Assembly: GCA_947447525.1 (NCBI GenBank) | Contig: CANFJL010000001.1 | Location: 248,001 to 312,000, forward strand | DNA length: 64,000 nucleotides | Direction of reading: 5' to 3' | DNA from: Flavobacteriales bacterium | Lineage (GTDB): Bacteria; Bacteroidota; Bacteroidia; Flavobacteriales_D; Crocinitomicaceae | In this document: positions 1-11,131 of the stretch, in pieces | Numbering within the stretch: position 1 is the first letter of the stretch | How the letters are laid out: each line of letters starts with the position of its first letter | Notes under the pieces: generated by a model | Database searches by the model: none | Told to the model about the DNA's origin: nothing | What the model saw: only the letters and a program-made list of their open reading frames with translations | Program-made: the position numbers and the translations under genes

Positions 1-1449
1 TCTTGGAACAATGGTTACTTTAATTAAAGGGTGCGCGTATTCTAGAAGCCAAGAGATGGTTGCATGTCCAGCCTCATGAAAAGCAATCGCTTTCTTTTCG
101 CTTTTTGTAATGATTTTATTTTTCTTCTCTAGACCTCCAACAATTCGATCAACAGCATCTAAGAAATCCTGTTTCTCTACTTTCTTTTTGCCATGACGCG
201 CTGCAATCAGTGCTGCTTCATTACACAAATTCGCGATGTCGGCACCAGAAAAACCAGGTGTTTGCTTTGCTAGAAAGTCAATATCTATATTATCAACTAA
301 TTTAATTGGTTTTAAATGAACTTTGAAAATATCTTTCCTTTCATTTACATCTGGCATATCCACATAAATTTGACGATCAAATCGACCTGCTCTCATTAAT
401 GCGCTGTCCAAAACATCAGCTCTGTTGGTTGCTGCTAAAATAATAACGCCTGAATTGGTGCCGAATCCATCCATTTCAGTCAATAATTGATTCAAAGTAT
501 TCTCTCTTTCGTCATTAGAGTTGAAGCCATTGTTCTTCCCTCTTGCTCTACCAATTGCATCAATTTCATCGATAAAGATAATTGCGGGTGCTTTTTCTTT
601 GGCTTGTTTAAATAGGTCTCTAACGCGTGACGCTCCGACTCCAACAAACATTTCAACAAAATCTGAACCTGAAAGTGAAAAGAATGGAACCTTAGCTTCT
701 CCAGCAACTGCCTTAGCCAATAGCGTCTTTCCTGTTCCAGGAGGCCCTACCAGCAATGCTCCTTTAGGAATTTTCGCTCCAATTTCAGTGTACTTTTTTG
801 GATTCTTTAAAAACTCAACAATCTCTACAATTTCTTCTTTTGCTCCCACTAATCCTGCAACATCTTCAAAAGTAGTATTGGTACTTTTACCTTTTTCGTA
901 TACTTGAGCTCTTGATTTTCCAATGTTAAAAATTTGGCCTCCGCCACCTCCGCCACCTGCACCACCTGACATTCTTCGCATTACAAAAATCCAAATGAGG
1001 ATGATTATTCCGAAAGGTAAGATGTAACCTAGAATTTGAGCAAGATAATTCACCTTGTTCACTGGGATATAGTTAGAAAATTTAAGTTGGTCAAGGTCTT
1101 TTTCAAAATTTCCTGGATCACCAATGTTTTCTAATTCAAATACGATTTCTTTGTCTTTAATTGGACCTGATTTATCAAGTGCTTTTTTCATTTCTGTCCA
1201 TTCACCACCTTTCGTGTTTTTAACATATGAAATACCTTCGGTAGTTAAATAAAAGTCAGCTTTAGATTGATTTACAATTTCAATCTTGCGAACGCCATTG
1301 TTTTCAATTAAGGTGAATAGCGTTTTCTTTTTTAGTATTGTGTGGGTGGAGCTACCACTTTGATAAATTTGAAATGCAATTAATGCAACTCCTAAAATAG
1401 CGTAAATCCAATAAACTGAAAATCCGCCTTTTTTCTTTTCCTTTGCCAT
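1..1449 (-). CDS. ftsH: ATP-dependent zinc metalloprotease FtsH (C-terminus beyond left edge)
   Basis: Membrane-bound AAA+ protease that extracts and degrades membrane and some cytosolic proteins. The first 483 codons are visible. They show an N-terminal membrane segment, a periplasmic domain, and a second membrane segment followed by a Gly-rich linker (coding strand near 930-970). The AAA module has Walker A GPPGTGKT at residues 235-242, Walker B with the DEIDAIGR motif, and the second region of homology. The zinc site HEAGH is at residues 458-462. The frame is open at base 1, so the remaining protease domain lies outside the window. The ATG at 1447-1449 begins MAKEKKK and follows rsfS by 7 bp, so the two genes are probably co-transcribed. 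Identification is secure. Confidence 0.98.
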   Translation of the reverse strand, partial: MAKEKKKGGFSVYWIYAILGVALIAFQIYQSGSSTHTILKKKTLFTLIENNGVRKIEIVNQSKADFYLTTEGISYVKNTKGGEWTEMKKALDKSGPIKDKEIVFELENIGDPGNFEKDLDQLKFSNYIPVNKVNYLAQILGYILPFGIIILIWIFVMRRMSGGAGGGGGGGQIFNIGKSRAQVYEKGKSTNTTFEDVAGLVGAKEEIVEIVEFLKNPKKYTEIGAKIPKGALLVGPPGTGKTLLAKAVAGEAKVPFFSLSGSDFVEMFVGVGASRVRDLFKQAKEKAPAIIFIDEIDAIGRARGKNNGFNSNDERENTLNQLLTEMDGFGTNSGVIILAATNRADVLDSALMRAGRFDRQIYVDMPDVNERKDIFKVHLKPIKLVDNIDIDFLAKQTPGFSGADIANLCNEAALIAARHGKKKVEKQDFLDAVDRIVGGLEKKNKIITKSEKKAIAFHEAGHATISWLLEYAHPLIKVTIVPR

Positions 1450-1456
1450 ATTCTAA

Positions 1457-1834
1457 TTAAATAACATTTGGTATATCTGTTCGGATTGCATCCGCCCATA
1501 ACTCTTCAATTTCATAAAAACTTCTGGCATCTTTGTAAAATATATGTCCAACGACATTAATATAATCTAAAAGAATCCATTCACTGTTCGATTTGCCTTC
1601 AATGTGCCAAGGTTTTTCTTTTAATTCCTTTCTTGTATAGCGTGCAACCGTGTTTGCAATTCCATCTACTTGCGTAGATGATTCGCCTGAACAAACAACG
1701 AAGAAATCACATACAGCACTACTCAAAGCCCGTAAATCAAGTACAACAATGTCTTTCGCTTTATTTTCTTGCATCCCTTCAACAATTGCTTTGCAAAGTT
1801 GTTCTGAAGCTTCTGAGTCTTTTCGTTTTCGCAT
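1457..1834 (-). CDS. rsfS: Ribosomal silencing factor RsfS (YbeB/Iojap family)
   Basis: Binds ribosomal protein uL14 on the 50S subunit and blocks subunit joining, which lowers translation during starvation. The 125-residue protein has the family core: a VVLDLRAL-type strand near residue 30, the CDFFVVCSGES segment, and the WHIEG and WILLDY motifs in the C-terminal half. Length is normal. It lies 7 bp upstream of ftsH on the same strand, an order common in Bacteroidota, and diverges from birA. A -7 box at 1854-1861 (minus strand) fits a short leader of roughly 15 nt. Confidence 0.95.
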   Translation of the reverse strand: MRKRKDSEASEQLCKAIVEGMQENKAKDIVVLDLRALSSAVCDFFVVCSGESSTQVDGIANTVARYTRKELKEKPWHIEGKSNSEWILLDYINVVGHIFYKDARSFYEIEELWADAIRTDIPNVI

Positions 1835-1853
1835 CTATTTTTTTCTAGTGGTA

Positions 1854-1861
1854 CAAATCTA
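1854..1861 (-). promoter_or_regulatory. -7 promoter box for rsfS-ftsH
   Basis: Reads TAGATTTG on the minus strand, matching the Bacteroidota -7 consensus TAnnTTTG, 19 nt before the rsfS ATG. I see no clear -33 TTG at the right distance. It stands back to back with the birA box at 1880-1887. Confidence 0.5.
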
Positions 1862-1879
1862 ATCCTTATATTTTAATTT

Positions 1880-1887
1880 TACCTTTG
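1880..1887 (+). promoter_or_regulatory. -7 promoter box for birA
   Basis: TACCTTTG matches the TAnnTTTG consensus and ends 26 nt before the birA ATG. A -33 element is not evident. The upstream half of this promoter overlaps that of rsfS. Confidence 0.5.
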
Positions 1888-1913
1888 ATTCGAATTCATT
1901 TAAGCACTAAAGC

Positions 1914-2645
1914 ATGTTTTTTGGTAACGAAATTTTCAGATTAGATCGCGTAGACTCAACTAACAATTTTGCTGCCAATTTGATTAGTAGTCAACTTTGT
2001 CAAAATGGAACGGCTATTTTGTCAGCAGAACAAACCGCTGGAAGAGGGCAGAGGGATCAAGTTTGGGAGTCTGAATCGAATTGTAATCTATTGTGTAGCT
2101 ATATTTTGCTCCCCGACAATGTGTCAGTCGAACTGCTTCCTTATTACAATTGGATGCTTTCTCTTGCACTTATAGAGACACTTCAATTTTTTAATGTTGA
2201 GGCGAAAATAAAGTGGCCCAATGATATTTTTGTAAATGGAAAGAAAATTTGTGGCGTCTTACTTGAAAATCAAATCAGTGAAGGATTGATTAAATCAATG
2301 ATATTAGGCGTCGGATTGAATGTAAACCAAACTGAATTTAAAATTGATTCTGCAACGAGTTTAAAACTTGAAACGCAAATTGATTTTGAAATTGATAAGG
2401 TTTTTAACGTTTTAAATGAGGCACTAAATAAATGGGCAGCTATTTTGTTAAGCGATCCTGAAGTCATTAAAGAGGAATATTTAAAATCTCTTTATTTGTT
2501 AAATACCAATGCTCAATATAAAATAGAGGGGCGCTTAGTAATAGGTTGCATAAAGTCAGTGAATCATCTAGGGCAGTTGTTACTGTCTATAGATGGAGAG
2601 GAAAAGTTATTCAATCACAAGGAAATAGAGTTTATGCATTCATGA
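1914..2645 (+). CDS. birA: Biotin--[acetyl-CoA-carboxylase] ligase, short form
   Basis: Activates biotin with ATP and transfers it to the lysine of the biotin carboxyl carrier protein, so it is needed for fatty-acid synthesis. The 243-residue protein has the ligase core: DSTN at residues 14-17, the biotinyl-AMP loop as GRGQRD at 43-48 (canonical GRGRRG), KWPNDIF, and the GVGLNVN segment. It lacks the N-terminal DNA-binding domain of E. coli BirA, so it is a monofunctional class I ligase with no sign of repressor function. Its 3' end overlaps the convergent SRPBCC gene by 14 bp. Confidence 0.95.
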   Translation: MFFGNEIFRLDRVDSTNNFAANLISSQLCQNGTAILSAEQTAGRGQRDQVWESESNCNLLCSYILLPDNVSVELLPYYNWMLSLALIETLQFFNVEAKIKWPNDIFVNGKKICGVLLENQISEGLIKSMILGVGLNVNQTEFKIDSATSLKLETQIDFEIDKVFNVLNEALNKWAAILLSDPEVIKEEYLKSLYLLNTNAQYKIEGRLVIGCIKSVNHLGQLLLSIDGEEKLFNHKEIEFMHS

Positions 2646-3036
2646 TTTCCTTCATGCGAAGTGTCATGAAATCAAATAACTCCTGCAATGGTTTTTTTGC
2701 CATAATTGCCATGAAACCAGTTAATTCACTCTCAAATTTAATATGTCCAGAAGTAGCAATTCCAGCACCTTGATTTATTATTACTTGGAGTGTAAATTTA
2801 AAGGCGCTTCCATTAGCACTATTAATCATGAGTGTATTATCATCTTGCCAATCTTGGGGGGCTAAAGCTATTTTTATCCCGCCTGTAGCTGTAAAAGAAC
2901 ACTGCTCAGCATCTGCTTTGAAATTCGAAATTTTATCCGCAGGAAGTAATTCAAAATAGTTTTGGGGTGAAAGCAAAAAATCCTTTAGTCGATCAAGGTC
3001 TCCTGAAAATGAAATAGGATTGCTTTCGAGGATCAT
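2632..3036 (-). CDS. SRPBCC (START/CoxG-like) small protein
   Basis: A 134-residue soluble protein with the SRPBCC helix-grip pattern: an N-terminal SNPISFSGDLDRLKDFL-type strand and helix, a beta-rich middle with GAGIATSGHIKF, and a long C-terminal helix starting near QELFDFM. The family binds hydrophobic ligands, but the ligand here is unknown. Its ATG abuts the pyrE stop codon (3037-3039), so it is in the pyrE transcript. The position next to pyrE and birA is, as I recall, conserved in Flavobacteriia. The 3' end overlaps convergent birA. Confidence 0.8.
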   Translation of the reverse strand: MILESNPISFSGDLDRLKDFLLSPQNYFELLPADKISNFKADAEQCSFTATGGIKIALAPQDWQDDNTLMINSANGSAFKFTLQVIINQGAGIATSGHIKFESELTGFMAIMAKKPLQELFDFMTLRMKEIMNA

Positions 3037-3681
3037 TTATTTTGAATTCCATTTGGATGGATTATTTTTCCATTGACGCAATTCAGCTAAGTCGGCTTCA
3101 TTAATGTAATTTGATGCTACAGCTTGCTCAATTAAGGTAGAATAATCGGTCAGCGTTAAAAACGGACAATTTGCTTCTTCGAAGTTGTTGGTCGCTACAT
3201 CAAATCCATAAGTAAAAATTGCAGCCAATCCTCTTACATCAAGTCCAGCTTCTTTCATTGAATTGACAGCTTTAATACTGCTTCCACCCGTTGAAATTAA
3301 GTCTTCAATTACAATAACTCTTTGACCAGCCTCGTACTTCCCCTCAATTAAATTACCCATGCCATGGTCTTTTGCTTCACTTCTGATGTAGATAAATGGT
3401 AAACCTAATTCTTGAGCAATTAATACGCCTTGAGGAACTCCACCGGTAGCAACTCCTGCAATTAAATCAGGTTTGCCGAATTCTTCAATAATAGCTTTTG
3501 CAAATTCTTGACGGATAAATGTTCTAACCGAAGGAAAGGATAAAGTTATCCTGTTGTCACAATAAATAGGGGACTTCCAGCCAGATGCCCAAGTAAATGG
3601 ATCATTAGGTTGCAATTTAACAGCCTTTATCTTTAATAATTCTTCTGCAATTCTTAATGCGCTATCTTTGTTGTGAATCAT
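3037..3681 (-). CDS. pyrE: Orotate phosphoribosyltransferase
   Basis: Converts orotate and PRPP to OMP, the fifth step of pyrimidine synthesis. The 214-residue protein has the family signatures: FTWASGWKSPIYCDNR near residue 28, the GVATGG loop, the flexible-loop segment KDHGMG, and the PRPP-binding motif as VIVIEDLISTGGSS. The start MIHNKD aligns with PyrE proteins I remember from the phylum. That puts the ATG at 3679-3681, overlapping the ATG of the divergent NUDIX gene within the tetranucleotide CATG. A -7 box lies at 3686-3693, implying an almost leaderless mRNA. The SRPBCC gene follows directly. Confidence 0.97.
   Translation of the reverse strand: MIHNKDSALRIAEELLKIKAVKLQPNDPFTWASGWKSPIYCDNRITLSFPSVRTFIRQEFAKAIIEEFGKPDLIAGVATGGVPQGVLIAQELGLPFIYIRSEAKDHGMGNLIEGKYEAGQRVIVIEDLISTGGSSIKAVNSMKEAGLDVRGLAAIFTYGFDVATNNFEEANCPFLTLTDYSTLIEQAVASNYINEADLAELRQWKNNPSKWNSK
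3663..3670 (+). promoter_or_regulatory. -7 promoter box for the NUDIX gene, inside pyrE
   Basis: TATCTTTG matches TAnnTTTG, inside the first codons of pyrE on the opposite strand, ending 9 nt before the NUDIX ATG. It faces the pyrE box at 3686-3693. No clear -33 TTG. Confidence 0.5.
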
Positions 3682-4288
3682 GGTGCAAAAGTATAAAGTT
3701 TTCGTGGATAATAAGAATATTTTGTTTGTTCAAAATCAACAATCGAATGTTAAGATAATTGATCCAGCTTTTTTTCCGCTTGAATATCATGATTTAAACG
3801 CTTATTTAAATAGTCTTAATGCAATCGAATTTCAAGTGATATCCAACGACCCACTTGATTCCCTAACACAATTTTTTAAACATTTTAAATTTATAGTTGC
3901 CGCAGGCGGATTGGTCAAAAAAAAGGAGACTTTTCTTTTTATTTTTAGAAATGGGTATTGGGATTTACCTAAAGGTAAGGTTGAAAAGTCCGAAAGCGTT
4001 ATGGATGCAGCCCAAAGGGAAATCATGGAAGAGTGTGGACTTCAAAATCGTCCAGAAATCAAACAAGAATTGCCCCCAAGTTATCATGTTTACTCTATGA
4101 AGGGTAAAAGTTATTTCAAGAAAACACATTGGTTTGAGATGTCTTATGATGGAGAGGAAACATTGTATCCTCAAATAGAGGAAGGGATTAGTGAGGTGGT
4201 GTGGTTGACAAAATTTGAGTATCAATCAAAATTAAAAGAGTCTTTTGATTCAATTCGAGCCTTAATCTCAAGTTATGAAAGATTATAA
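3680..4288 (+). CDS. NUDIX hydrolase
   Basis: Hydrolyses a nucleoside-diphosphate-linked substrate that cannot be named from sequence. The NUDIX box is complete: G-x5-E-x7-REIMEECGL, beginning in KGKVEKSE near residue 98. It is preceded by the usual AAGG strand and the FRNGYWDLPKGK segment. About 75 N-terminal residues before the NUDIX fold (MVQKYKVFVDN) look like the extension found in flavobacterial homologues, which supports the start at 3680 although that codon overlaps the pyrE start. Total length is 202 residues. A DUF1573 gene follows 66 bp later. Confidence 0.9.
   Translation: MVQKYKVFVDNKNILFVQNQQSNVKIIDPAFFPLEYHDLNAYLNSLNAIEFQVISNDPLDSLTQFFKHFKFIVAAGGLVKKKETFLFIFRNGYWDLPKGKVEKSESVMDAAQREIMEECGLQNRPEIKQELPPSYHVYSMKGKSYFKKTHWFEMSYDGEETLYPQIEEGISEVVWLTKFEYQSKLKESFDSIRALISSYERL
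3686..3693 (-). promoter_or_regulatory. -7 promoter box for pyrE, inside the NUDIX gene
   Basis: TACTTTTG on the minus strand matches TAnnTTTG and ends 4 nt before the pyrE ATG. A start site at the usual distance would make pyrE essentially leaderless. The box lies in codons 3-5 of the divergent NUDIX gene. Confidence 0.5.
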
Positions 4289-4354
4289 TTTTTTGTTAAA
4301 CTTTTCTCGTCCTAGAATTTTAACCTTATCCTTGTAATCTAAATAAATAGCGAT

Positions 4355-4747
4355 ATGAAGTATTCCATCTTAATTCTAATGTTGTCAGTAGCGACATTTT
4401 TTCAAGCTCAAAAAGCAAAGCCTACAAAATCAAGTGGCGCACTAAAATTCACAGTTACTCAAATTACTAGAAGTGAAATAAAGTATGCTAATGAGGATCT
4501 TTTTGTATTTGAATTCATAAACAAATCTAAAAAAGATGCTGTAATTCAAAATGTACAAACATCTTGTGGTTGTACCACGGCGGACAAACCAACAAAACCT
4601 ATTAAGCCAGGTAAAAAAGGACAAATAAGCGTCTCTTATGACACGAGAAGGGTAGGTGAATTTACGAAAACAATTACGGTTACCTCCAATGTTGGCGAAC
4701 CGGTTGTGTTGACCATAAAAGGTAAAGTGCTTCCCGAAAAAAACTAA
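4355..4747 (+). CDS. DUF1573 secreted protein
   Basis: A 130-residue exported protein: a signal peptide (MKYSILILMLSVATFFQAQ) followed by one Ig-like DUF1573 domain. It carries the family hallmark SCGCTT near residue 71 and an ASH/MSP-like strand pattern ending in VVLTIKGKV. Biochemical function is unknown; members are common envelope proteins in Bacteroidota. It stands between the NUDIX gene and a strong terminator at 4780-4809, so it probably ends that transcription unit. A one-mismatch -7 sequence (TATCCTTG) lies just upstream. Confidence 0.85.
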   Translation: MKYSILILMLSVATFFQAQKAKPTKSSGALKFTVTQITRSEIKYANEDLFVFEFINKSKKDAVIQNVQTSCGCTTADKPTKPIKPGKKGQISVSYDTRRVGEFTKTITVTSNVGEPVVLTIKGKVLPEKN

Positions 4748-4779
4748 TTACTTAAGTTTTAATGACCTAAACATTTAAA

Positions 4780-4809
4780 AGCGTTGAGAATTTCAACGCT
4801 TTTTTTTTT
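4780..4809 (+). terminator. Rho-independent terminator after the DUF1573 gene
   Basis: Perfect 8-bp stem AGCGTTGA/TCAACGCT (4780-4787 and 4793-4800) with a 5-nt loop, followed by nine T residues. Confidence 0.9.
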
Positions 4810-4831
4810 ACTTCTTTTTCACTTCCTCCGT

Positions 4832-4860
4832 TTTGCCTGCAGGATAATTTGCTATCTTTG
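4832..4860 (+). promoter_or_regulatory. valS promoter (-33 TTTG, -7 TATCTTTG)
   Basis: TTTG at 4832-4835, 17 nt, then TATCTTTG at 4853-4860, a near-ideal Bacteroidota promoter. The expected transcription start near 4866 lies about 10 nt before the ATG at 4876. This excludes the in-frame TTG at 4849 as the start. Confidence 0.75.
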
Positions 4861-4875
4861 AGCCAAATTTTTTGC

Positions 4876-7497
4876 ATGGAAATCCCTAAGACATTTGAAC
4901 CGAATAGTGCCGAGAAGAAGTGGTACAGTCATTGGATGGACAAAGGCTATTTTCATTCCACACCTGATGAAAGAGAGCCCTACACCATTGTAATTCCTCC
5001 CCCAAATGTTACGGGAGTATTGCATATGGGGCACATGTTGAATAATACGATTCAGGATGTATTGATTCGTCGTGCTCGAATGTTAGGTAAAAATGCCTGT
5101 TGGGTGCCTGGAACTGATCACGCCTCTATTGCAACGGAAGCTAAGGTGGTACAAAAACTTAAGGCTGAGGGAATTAATAAAACAGATTTATCTCGAGAAG
5201 AATTCCTGGCTCATGCTTTTGAATGGAAAGAAAAACATGGGGGAATCATACTTGAGCAATTAAAAAAATTGGGTGCCTCTTGTGATTGGGAACGTACTCA
5301 TTTTACTATGGATGAAGATTATTCTGCATCTGTTATAATGGTTTTTATTGATCTCTACAACAAAGGAAAAATATACCGTGGTGTTCGCATGGTCAATTGG
5401 GATCCAGATGCGCTTACTGCTGTTTCAGATGAAGAAGTACTCTACAAAGAAGTTAATTCTCGCCTATTTCATGTGCGATATAAAGTTGATGGTTCCAATG
5501 ATGAGTGGATTACGATTGCAACCACACGACCAGAAACAATATTAGGAGATTCTGCCATCTGTGTACATCCCGATGATGAGCGCTTCAAGCATTTGATTGG
5601 TAAAAATGTTCAAGTTCCTATTTCGAATCGTGTGATTCCTATTATTGCTGATGCTTATGTTGACATGGAATTTGGTACAGGCTGTCTTAAAATTACTCCT
5701 GCTCATGATATAAATGATTACGAAATTGGCAGAAAATATAATCTAGCTTCCATTGATTTGTTCAATGAAAATGGGACCTTAAATGCTAATGGATTGCATT
5801 ACGAAGGAATGGATCGTTTTGAAGTTCGAAAGGAAATTGAAAAAGAATTAGACCGCACAGGTTATTTGGTTAAAACGGAAGATTATATCAATAAGGTTGG
5901 ATTTTCGGAAAGAACGAATGCAGTAATTGAACCTAAATTATCCATGCAGTGGTTTGTTGAAATGAAAGATTTTGCGAAGCCGGCGTTAGAAAATGTAATG
6001 AACAATACCATTTCTTTTTATCCTGATAAATTTAAAAATACCTACAGACATTGGATGGAGAATGTCAAGGATTGGTGTATTTCTAGACAATTGTGGTGGG
6101 GGCATAGAATTCCTGCATGGTATTTTGGCACCGGTGTTAATGATTTTGTTGTAGCGACCACTATTGAAGAAGCATGTTTGATTGCAACTGAAAAAACAGG
6201 CAAAAAAATTGTCCCTCAAGATTTGCGTCAAGATGATGATGTTTTGGATACTTGGTTCTCCAGTTGGTTGTGGCCAATCTCTGTATTTAGAGGATTGACA
6301 GCGCCCGATAATCCCGAAATAAATTATTATTATCCTACTAATGATCTAGTTACAGCTCCAGAAATCATGTTCTTCTGGGTAGCGCGTATGATTATGGCAG
6401 GATATGAGTATAAAGGAGATCTGCCCTTTAGAAATGTATATTATACAGGAATTGTAAGAGATAAATTAGGTCGTAAAATGTCCAAATCTCTTGGTAATTC
6501 ACCAGATCCAATTTCATTGATTGAGCAATATGGCGCTGATGGCGTTCGTGTTGGTGTGCTTATTTCATCGCCAGCAGGTAATGACCTGCCTTTTGACACC
6601 TCTCAATGTGAGCAAGGAAGAAATTTCACCAATAAATTATGGAATGCGTATCGCTTGGTTTCAGCCTGGGAAGTTGTTTCCTTCGAACAACCAAAGTCTG
6701 CAGCATTAGCCATAGAGTGGTTTGAAAGTAGATTTAATAAAGTGCTTTTGGAAATAAATGATGCCTTTGATAAATTTCGTATTTCTGATGCTCTTATGTT
6801 GATTTATAAATTGGTATGGGATGATTTTTGCTCTTGGTACCTGGAGTTAATCAAACCTGGTTTTGAACAACCTATCGATGCTAAAACTAAAGAAGCGACA
6901 CTTATTTTCTTTGAAAATTTAATGAAATTAGTCCATCCTTTTGCTCCCTTTATTTCAGAAGAACTTTGGCATTTATTAAAAGAAAGAAAAGAAGGTGATG
7001 ATATCATTATTGCTTCTTGGCCTGTTCCTGGTGCAGTAAATGAAGTTTTATTAGAAGACTTTTCACGAACCGTTGAAGTGATTACCCATATTAGAAATAG
7101 CAGAAAGCAACAGAATATTGCCAATAAGGTGAAGCTTTCACTCTATGTTAAAAATAGTAACGTCCCGAATCCATTGGATGCAGTTATTGTTAAGTTGGGT
7201 AATTTGTCCGATTTAAATTATTGCGATGAGAAAATTCAAGGAGCGTTTTCATTTGTTCTTGATGGAAAAGAATACTTCATTCCTTTCGGAGAAGAGGTAG
7301 ATGTTGAAGCCGAAAAAGCTAAACTTCAGGAAGAAATTAATTATACAAAAGGATTTCTTAAAAGCGTTCAAGGGAAGTTGAGTAACCAGAATTTTGTTGG
7401 AAGTGCGCCAGTAAAAGTCGTGGAGAATGAAAAGAAAAAAGAAGCAGATGCGCTGGCTAAACTTCTTATTCTAGAGGAGAAATTAGCCGGATTTTAA
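4876..7497 (+). CDS. valS: Valyl-tRNA synthetase
   Basis: Class Ia synthetase charging tRNA-Val. Domains in order: catalytic core with HIGH-type HMGHM near residue 46; the CP1 editing domain with [10 protein letters not shown]; the second catalytic half with [14 protein letters not shown] and a KMSKS loop as [10 protein letters not shown]; the anticodon-binding domain; and a C-terminal coiled-coil arm beginning [13 protein letters not shown]. The protein is 873 residues from the ATG at 4876. An in-frame TTG lies 27 bp upstream but sits inside the promoter. It is monocistronic, between a terminator and the convergent OmpA gene 7 bp away. Confidence 0.97.
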   Translation: MEIPKTFEPNSAEKKWYSHWMDKGYFHSTPDEREPYTIVIPPPNVTGVLHMGHMLNNTIQDVLIRRARMLGKNACWVPGTDHASIATEAKVVQKLKAEGINKTDLSREEFLAHAFEWKEKHGGIILEQLKKLGASCDWERTHFTMDEDYSASVIMVFIDLYNKGKIYRGVRMVNWDPDALTAVSDEEVLYKEVNSRLFHVRYKVDGSNDEWITIATTRPETILGDSAICVHPDDERFKHLIGKNVQVPISNRVIPIIADAYVDMEFGTGCLKITPAHDINDYEIGRKYNLASIDLFNENGTLNANGLHYEGMDRFEVRKEIEKELDRTGYLVKTEDYINKVGFSERTNAVIEPKLSMQWFVEMKDFAKPALENVMNNTISFYPDKFKNTYRHWMENVKDWCISRQLWWGHRIPAWYFGTGVNDFVVATTIEEACLIATEKTGKKIVPQDLRQDDDVLDTWFSSWLWPISVFRGLTAPDNPEINYYYPTNDLVTAPEIMFFWVARMIMAGYEYKGDLPFRNVYYTGIVRDKLGRKMSKSLGNSPDPISLIEQYGADGVRVGVLISSPAGNDLPFDTSQCEQGRNFTNKLWNAYRLVSAWEVVSFEQPKSAALAIEWFESRFNKVLLEINDAFDKFRISDALMLIYKLVWDDFCSWYLELIKPGFEQPIDAKTKEATLIFFENLMKLVHPFAPFISEELWHLLKERKEGDDIIIASWPVPGAVNEVLLEDFSRTVEVITHIRNSRKQQNIANKVKLSLYVKNSNVPNPLDAVIVKLGNLSDLNYCDEKIQGAFSFVLDGKEYFIPFGEEVDVEAEKAKLQEEINYTKGFLKSVQGKLSNQNFVGSAPVKVVENEKKKEADALAKLLILEEKLAGF

Positions 7498-7504
7498 GCG
7501 CTTC

Positions 7505-8365
7505 TTAAATAAAAGAAAAATCAACACGTCTATTTCGCTTTTTACCTTCAGCTGTTTTATTGGTATCCTTAGGTTTGTTTTCACCGTCGTAGGAAATTAC
7601 AATACGGTCTTTACTCAATCCTTTGGAAATAAAATAGCTCGTTATGGCTTCTGCTCTTCTTTTTGATAAGTCAATATTGTAAGTGTCAGAACCATCAGAA
7701 TCCGTATTCCCAACAACTTTAATTCTTAAATCTGAATGACCTAAAATCATGCGTGCCATTAAATTTAAATAGGAAAAATAGTTGGAGGGTATTTCATCCT
7801 TGTTGTATTCGAAATAGATAGATTGAAACGCAAAGTTTTTAAGTTCTTGTGGTCTTTTTTCTGGTGCAGACAAACCAAATTCTAAATCTTCTTGAAAGCG
7901 AGTAACCCATCTGTGGTCGTGCAATGGGGTTGGATCTTGGTCCAATTCAATTCTTGTCTTGTAGAGTATTAACGACCCCTTCATGCTCGGACACTTTTGG
8001 CTTTTGAAAGTACCCACCCAGTACGCATTGGAATCAACAAAATGAAATGACATGGAAAGTAAACAGGTATTGGCACTTCCGTTAGAGGATTTTAATATGG
8101 TATTTTGGGTAATCTCAAATGATTTTTTATTTTCAAAGGACCCTAAAACTTTTTTATTGATGAAAGTATTTTCGCCCACCACTTCTTCTCTTGATTCGCC
8201 ATCTATTAATCCAGCAATTGCCGTAATACGCATATAAAATGCTTGTCCCTGCGACCAGGTGGTGTTTTCTAATTTTAATAAGCCTTGGTAATCACCAGTT
8301 ATAGTGCCTTGAGCTATGCTAAAATAAGGGATAATAAAAATTAAGATGATGGAAATTACTTTCAT
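7505..8365 (-). CDS. OmpA-family outer-membrane protein
   Basis: A 286-residue exported protein with signal peptide MKVISIILIFIIPYFSIAQ. Its N-terminal beta-rich domain of about 150 residues resembles nothing I can name. The C-terminal OmpA peptidoglycan-binding domain starts near residue 170: IYFEYNKDEIP, the motif GNTDSDGSDTYNIDLSKRRAEA, and a terminal RNRRVDFSFI. The OmpA domain should anchor it to meso-diaminopimelate in the wall. It is convergent with valS, divergent from the peroxidase gene, and probably a single-gene unit. Confidence 0.85.
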   Translation of the reverse strand: MKVISIILIFIIPYFSIAQGTITGDYQGLLKLENTTWSQGQAFYMRITAIAGLIDGESREEVVGENTFINKKVLGSFENKKSFEITQNTILKSSNGSANTCLLSMSFHFVDSNAYWVGTFKSQKCPSMKGSLILYKTRIELDQDPTPLHDHRWVTRFQEDLEFGLSAPEKRPQELKNFAFQSIYFEYNKDEIPSNYFSYLNLMARMILGHSDLRIKVVGNTDSDGSDTYNIDLSKRRAEAITSYFISKGLSKDRIVISYDGENKPKDTNKTAEGKKRNRRVDFSFI

Positions 8366-8451
8366 AGATTTACTTATTCGTAGAAACTTTAAAAAAGTTC
8401 TTTAAATTTAACGAACTCTTTAATCTATTAATTGTTCAAGTAAGAAAAAAC

Positions 8452-8994
8452 ATGAAAACTTTATTTTTAGCCTTCAGCGCAATTTTATTACTAAATTCAA
8501 TGAACCCAATGGAACGAAAATCAATTCACTCTTTTAAAGTTACAGATATTGAAGGAAAAACTTTCGATTTTTCAAGCTTGAAAGGAAAGAAAATTATGGT
8601 GGTTAATACCGCTTCTAAATGTGGATTGACACCACAGTATGAGCAACTGGAAGCAGTGTATTCGAAATATAAAGAGGAAGGATTTGTTATAGTAGGTTTT
8701 CCTGCGAATAATTTTATGTCGCAAGAACCAGGAAGTGATAAAGAAATAGCGTCGTTTTGCGTGAAGAATTATGGGGTTAATTTTCCGATGATGTCCAAAA
8801 TATCCGTTAAAGGAAAAGATATGCATCCTTTGTATAAATTCTTAACCGAAAAGTCCCAAAATGGACTGGAAGACAATTCGGTTAAATGGAATTTTCAGAA
8901 GTATTTATTGGATGAAAATGGGTTCTTAATCCGTGTAATTCCACCAACAACACTTCCAGATGATCCGTCTATAATTTCTTGGATAAAATCTTAA
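8452..8994 (+). CDS. Glutathione peroxidase-family thiol peroxidase
   Basis: Cys-type GPx protein of 180 residues, predicted to reduce peroxides, most likely with thioredoxin as donor as for other bacterial Cys-GPx enzymes. The peroxidatic Cys57 is in NTASKCGLT, and the Trp-Asn pair is W146-N147 in VKWNFQKYL. The catalytic Gln of the usual FPCNQF motif is Asn87 here (FPANNF). I recall this variant in other Bacteroidota proteins, so I do not read it as inactivation. A hydrophobic N-terminus (MKTLFLAFSAILLLN) suggests export to the periplasm. Confidence 0.92.
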   Translation: MKTLFLAFSAILLLNSMNPMERKSIHSFKVTDIEGKTFDFSSLKGKKIMVVNTASKCGLTPQYEQLEAVYSKYKEEGFVIVGFPANNFMSQEPGSDKEIASFCVKNYGVNFPMMSKISVKGKDMHPLYKFLTEKSQNGLEDNSVKWNFQKYLLDENGFLIRVIPPTTLPDDPSIISWIKS

Positions 8995-9070
8995 CATTTA
9001 AGTTGAAATTTTGTTGATAAGTTAGTGCTTTTGCACTCCTGTTAAACTCCAAATTTCCTCCTCTTTTTCG

Positions 9071-9078
9071 TATTTTTG
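9071..9078 (+). promoter_or_regulatory. -7 promoter box for gyrB
   Basis: TATTTTTG matches TAnnTTTG, 38 nt before the gyrB ATG. No -33 TTG at a normal distance. Confidence 0.4.
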
Positions 9079-9089
9079 TTACGCTTTAA

Positions 9090-11069
<1,980 letters not shown>

Positions 11070-11090
11070 ATCAAATATTTGATCAAAAAA

Positions 11091-11116
11091 AAGGGCTCCA
11101 TTTGGAGCCCTTTTTT
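11091..11116. terminator. Bidirectional terminator between gyrB and gcvH
   Basis: Perfect inverted repeat AAGGGCTCCA/TGGAGCCCTT (11091-11100 and 11103-11112), with A residues before it and T residues after it. It can end gyrB on the plus strand and gcvH on the minus strand. Confidence 0.9.
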
Positions 11117-11131
11117 ATTTAATATAGTTTC

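Noticed and set aside
521..907. 128-residue plus-strand frame
   Set aside because: Lies antisense to the ftsH AAA domain, with no recognisable motif; a shadow of the real gene.
4849..4875. Upstream TTG start for valS adding nine residues
   Set aside because: The TTG overlaps a strong promoter (TTTG-N17-TATCTTTG), and the family N-terminus begins at the ATG at 4876.
8452..8994. Inactive glutathione peroxidase because the catalytic Gln is Asn
   Set aside because: The FPANNF form is, as I recall, common in Bacteroidota members of this family, and the Cys, Trp and Asn residues are intact.
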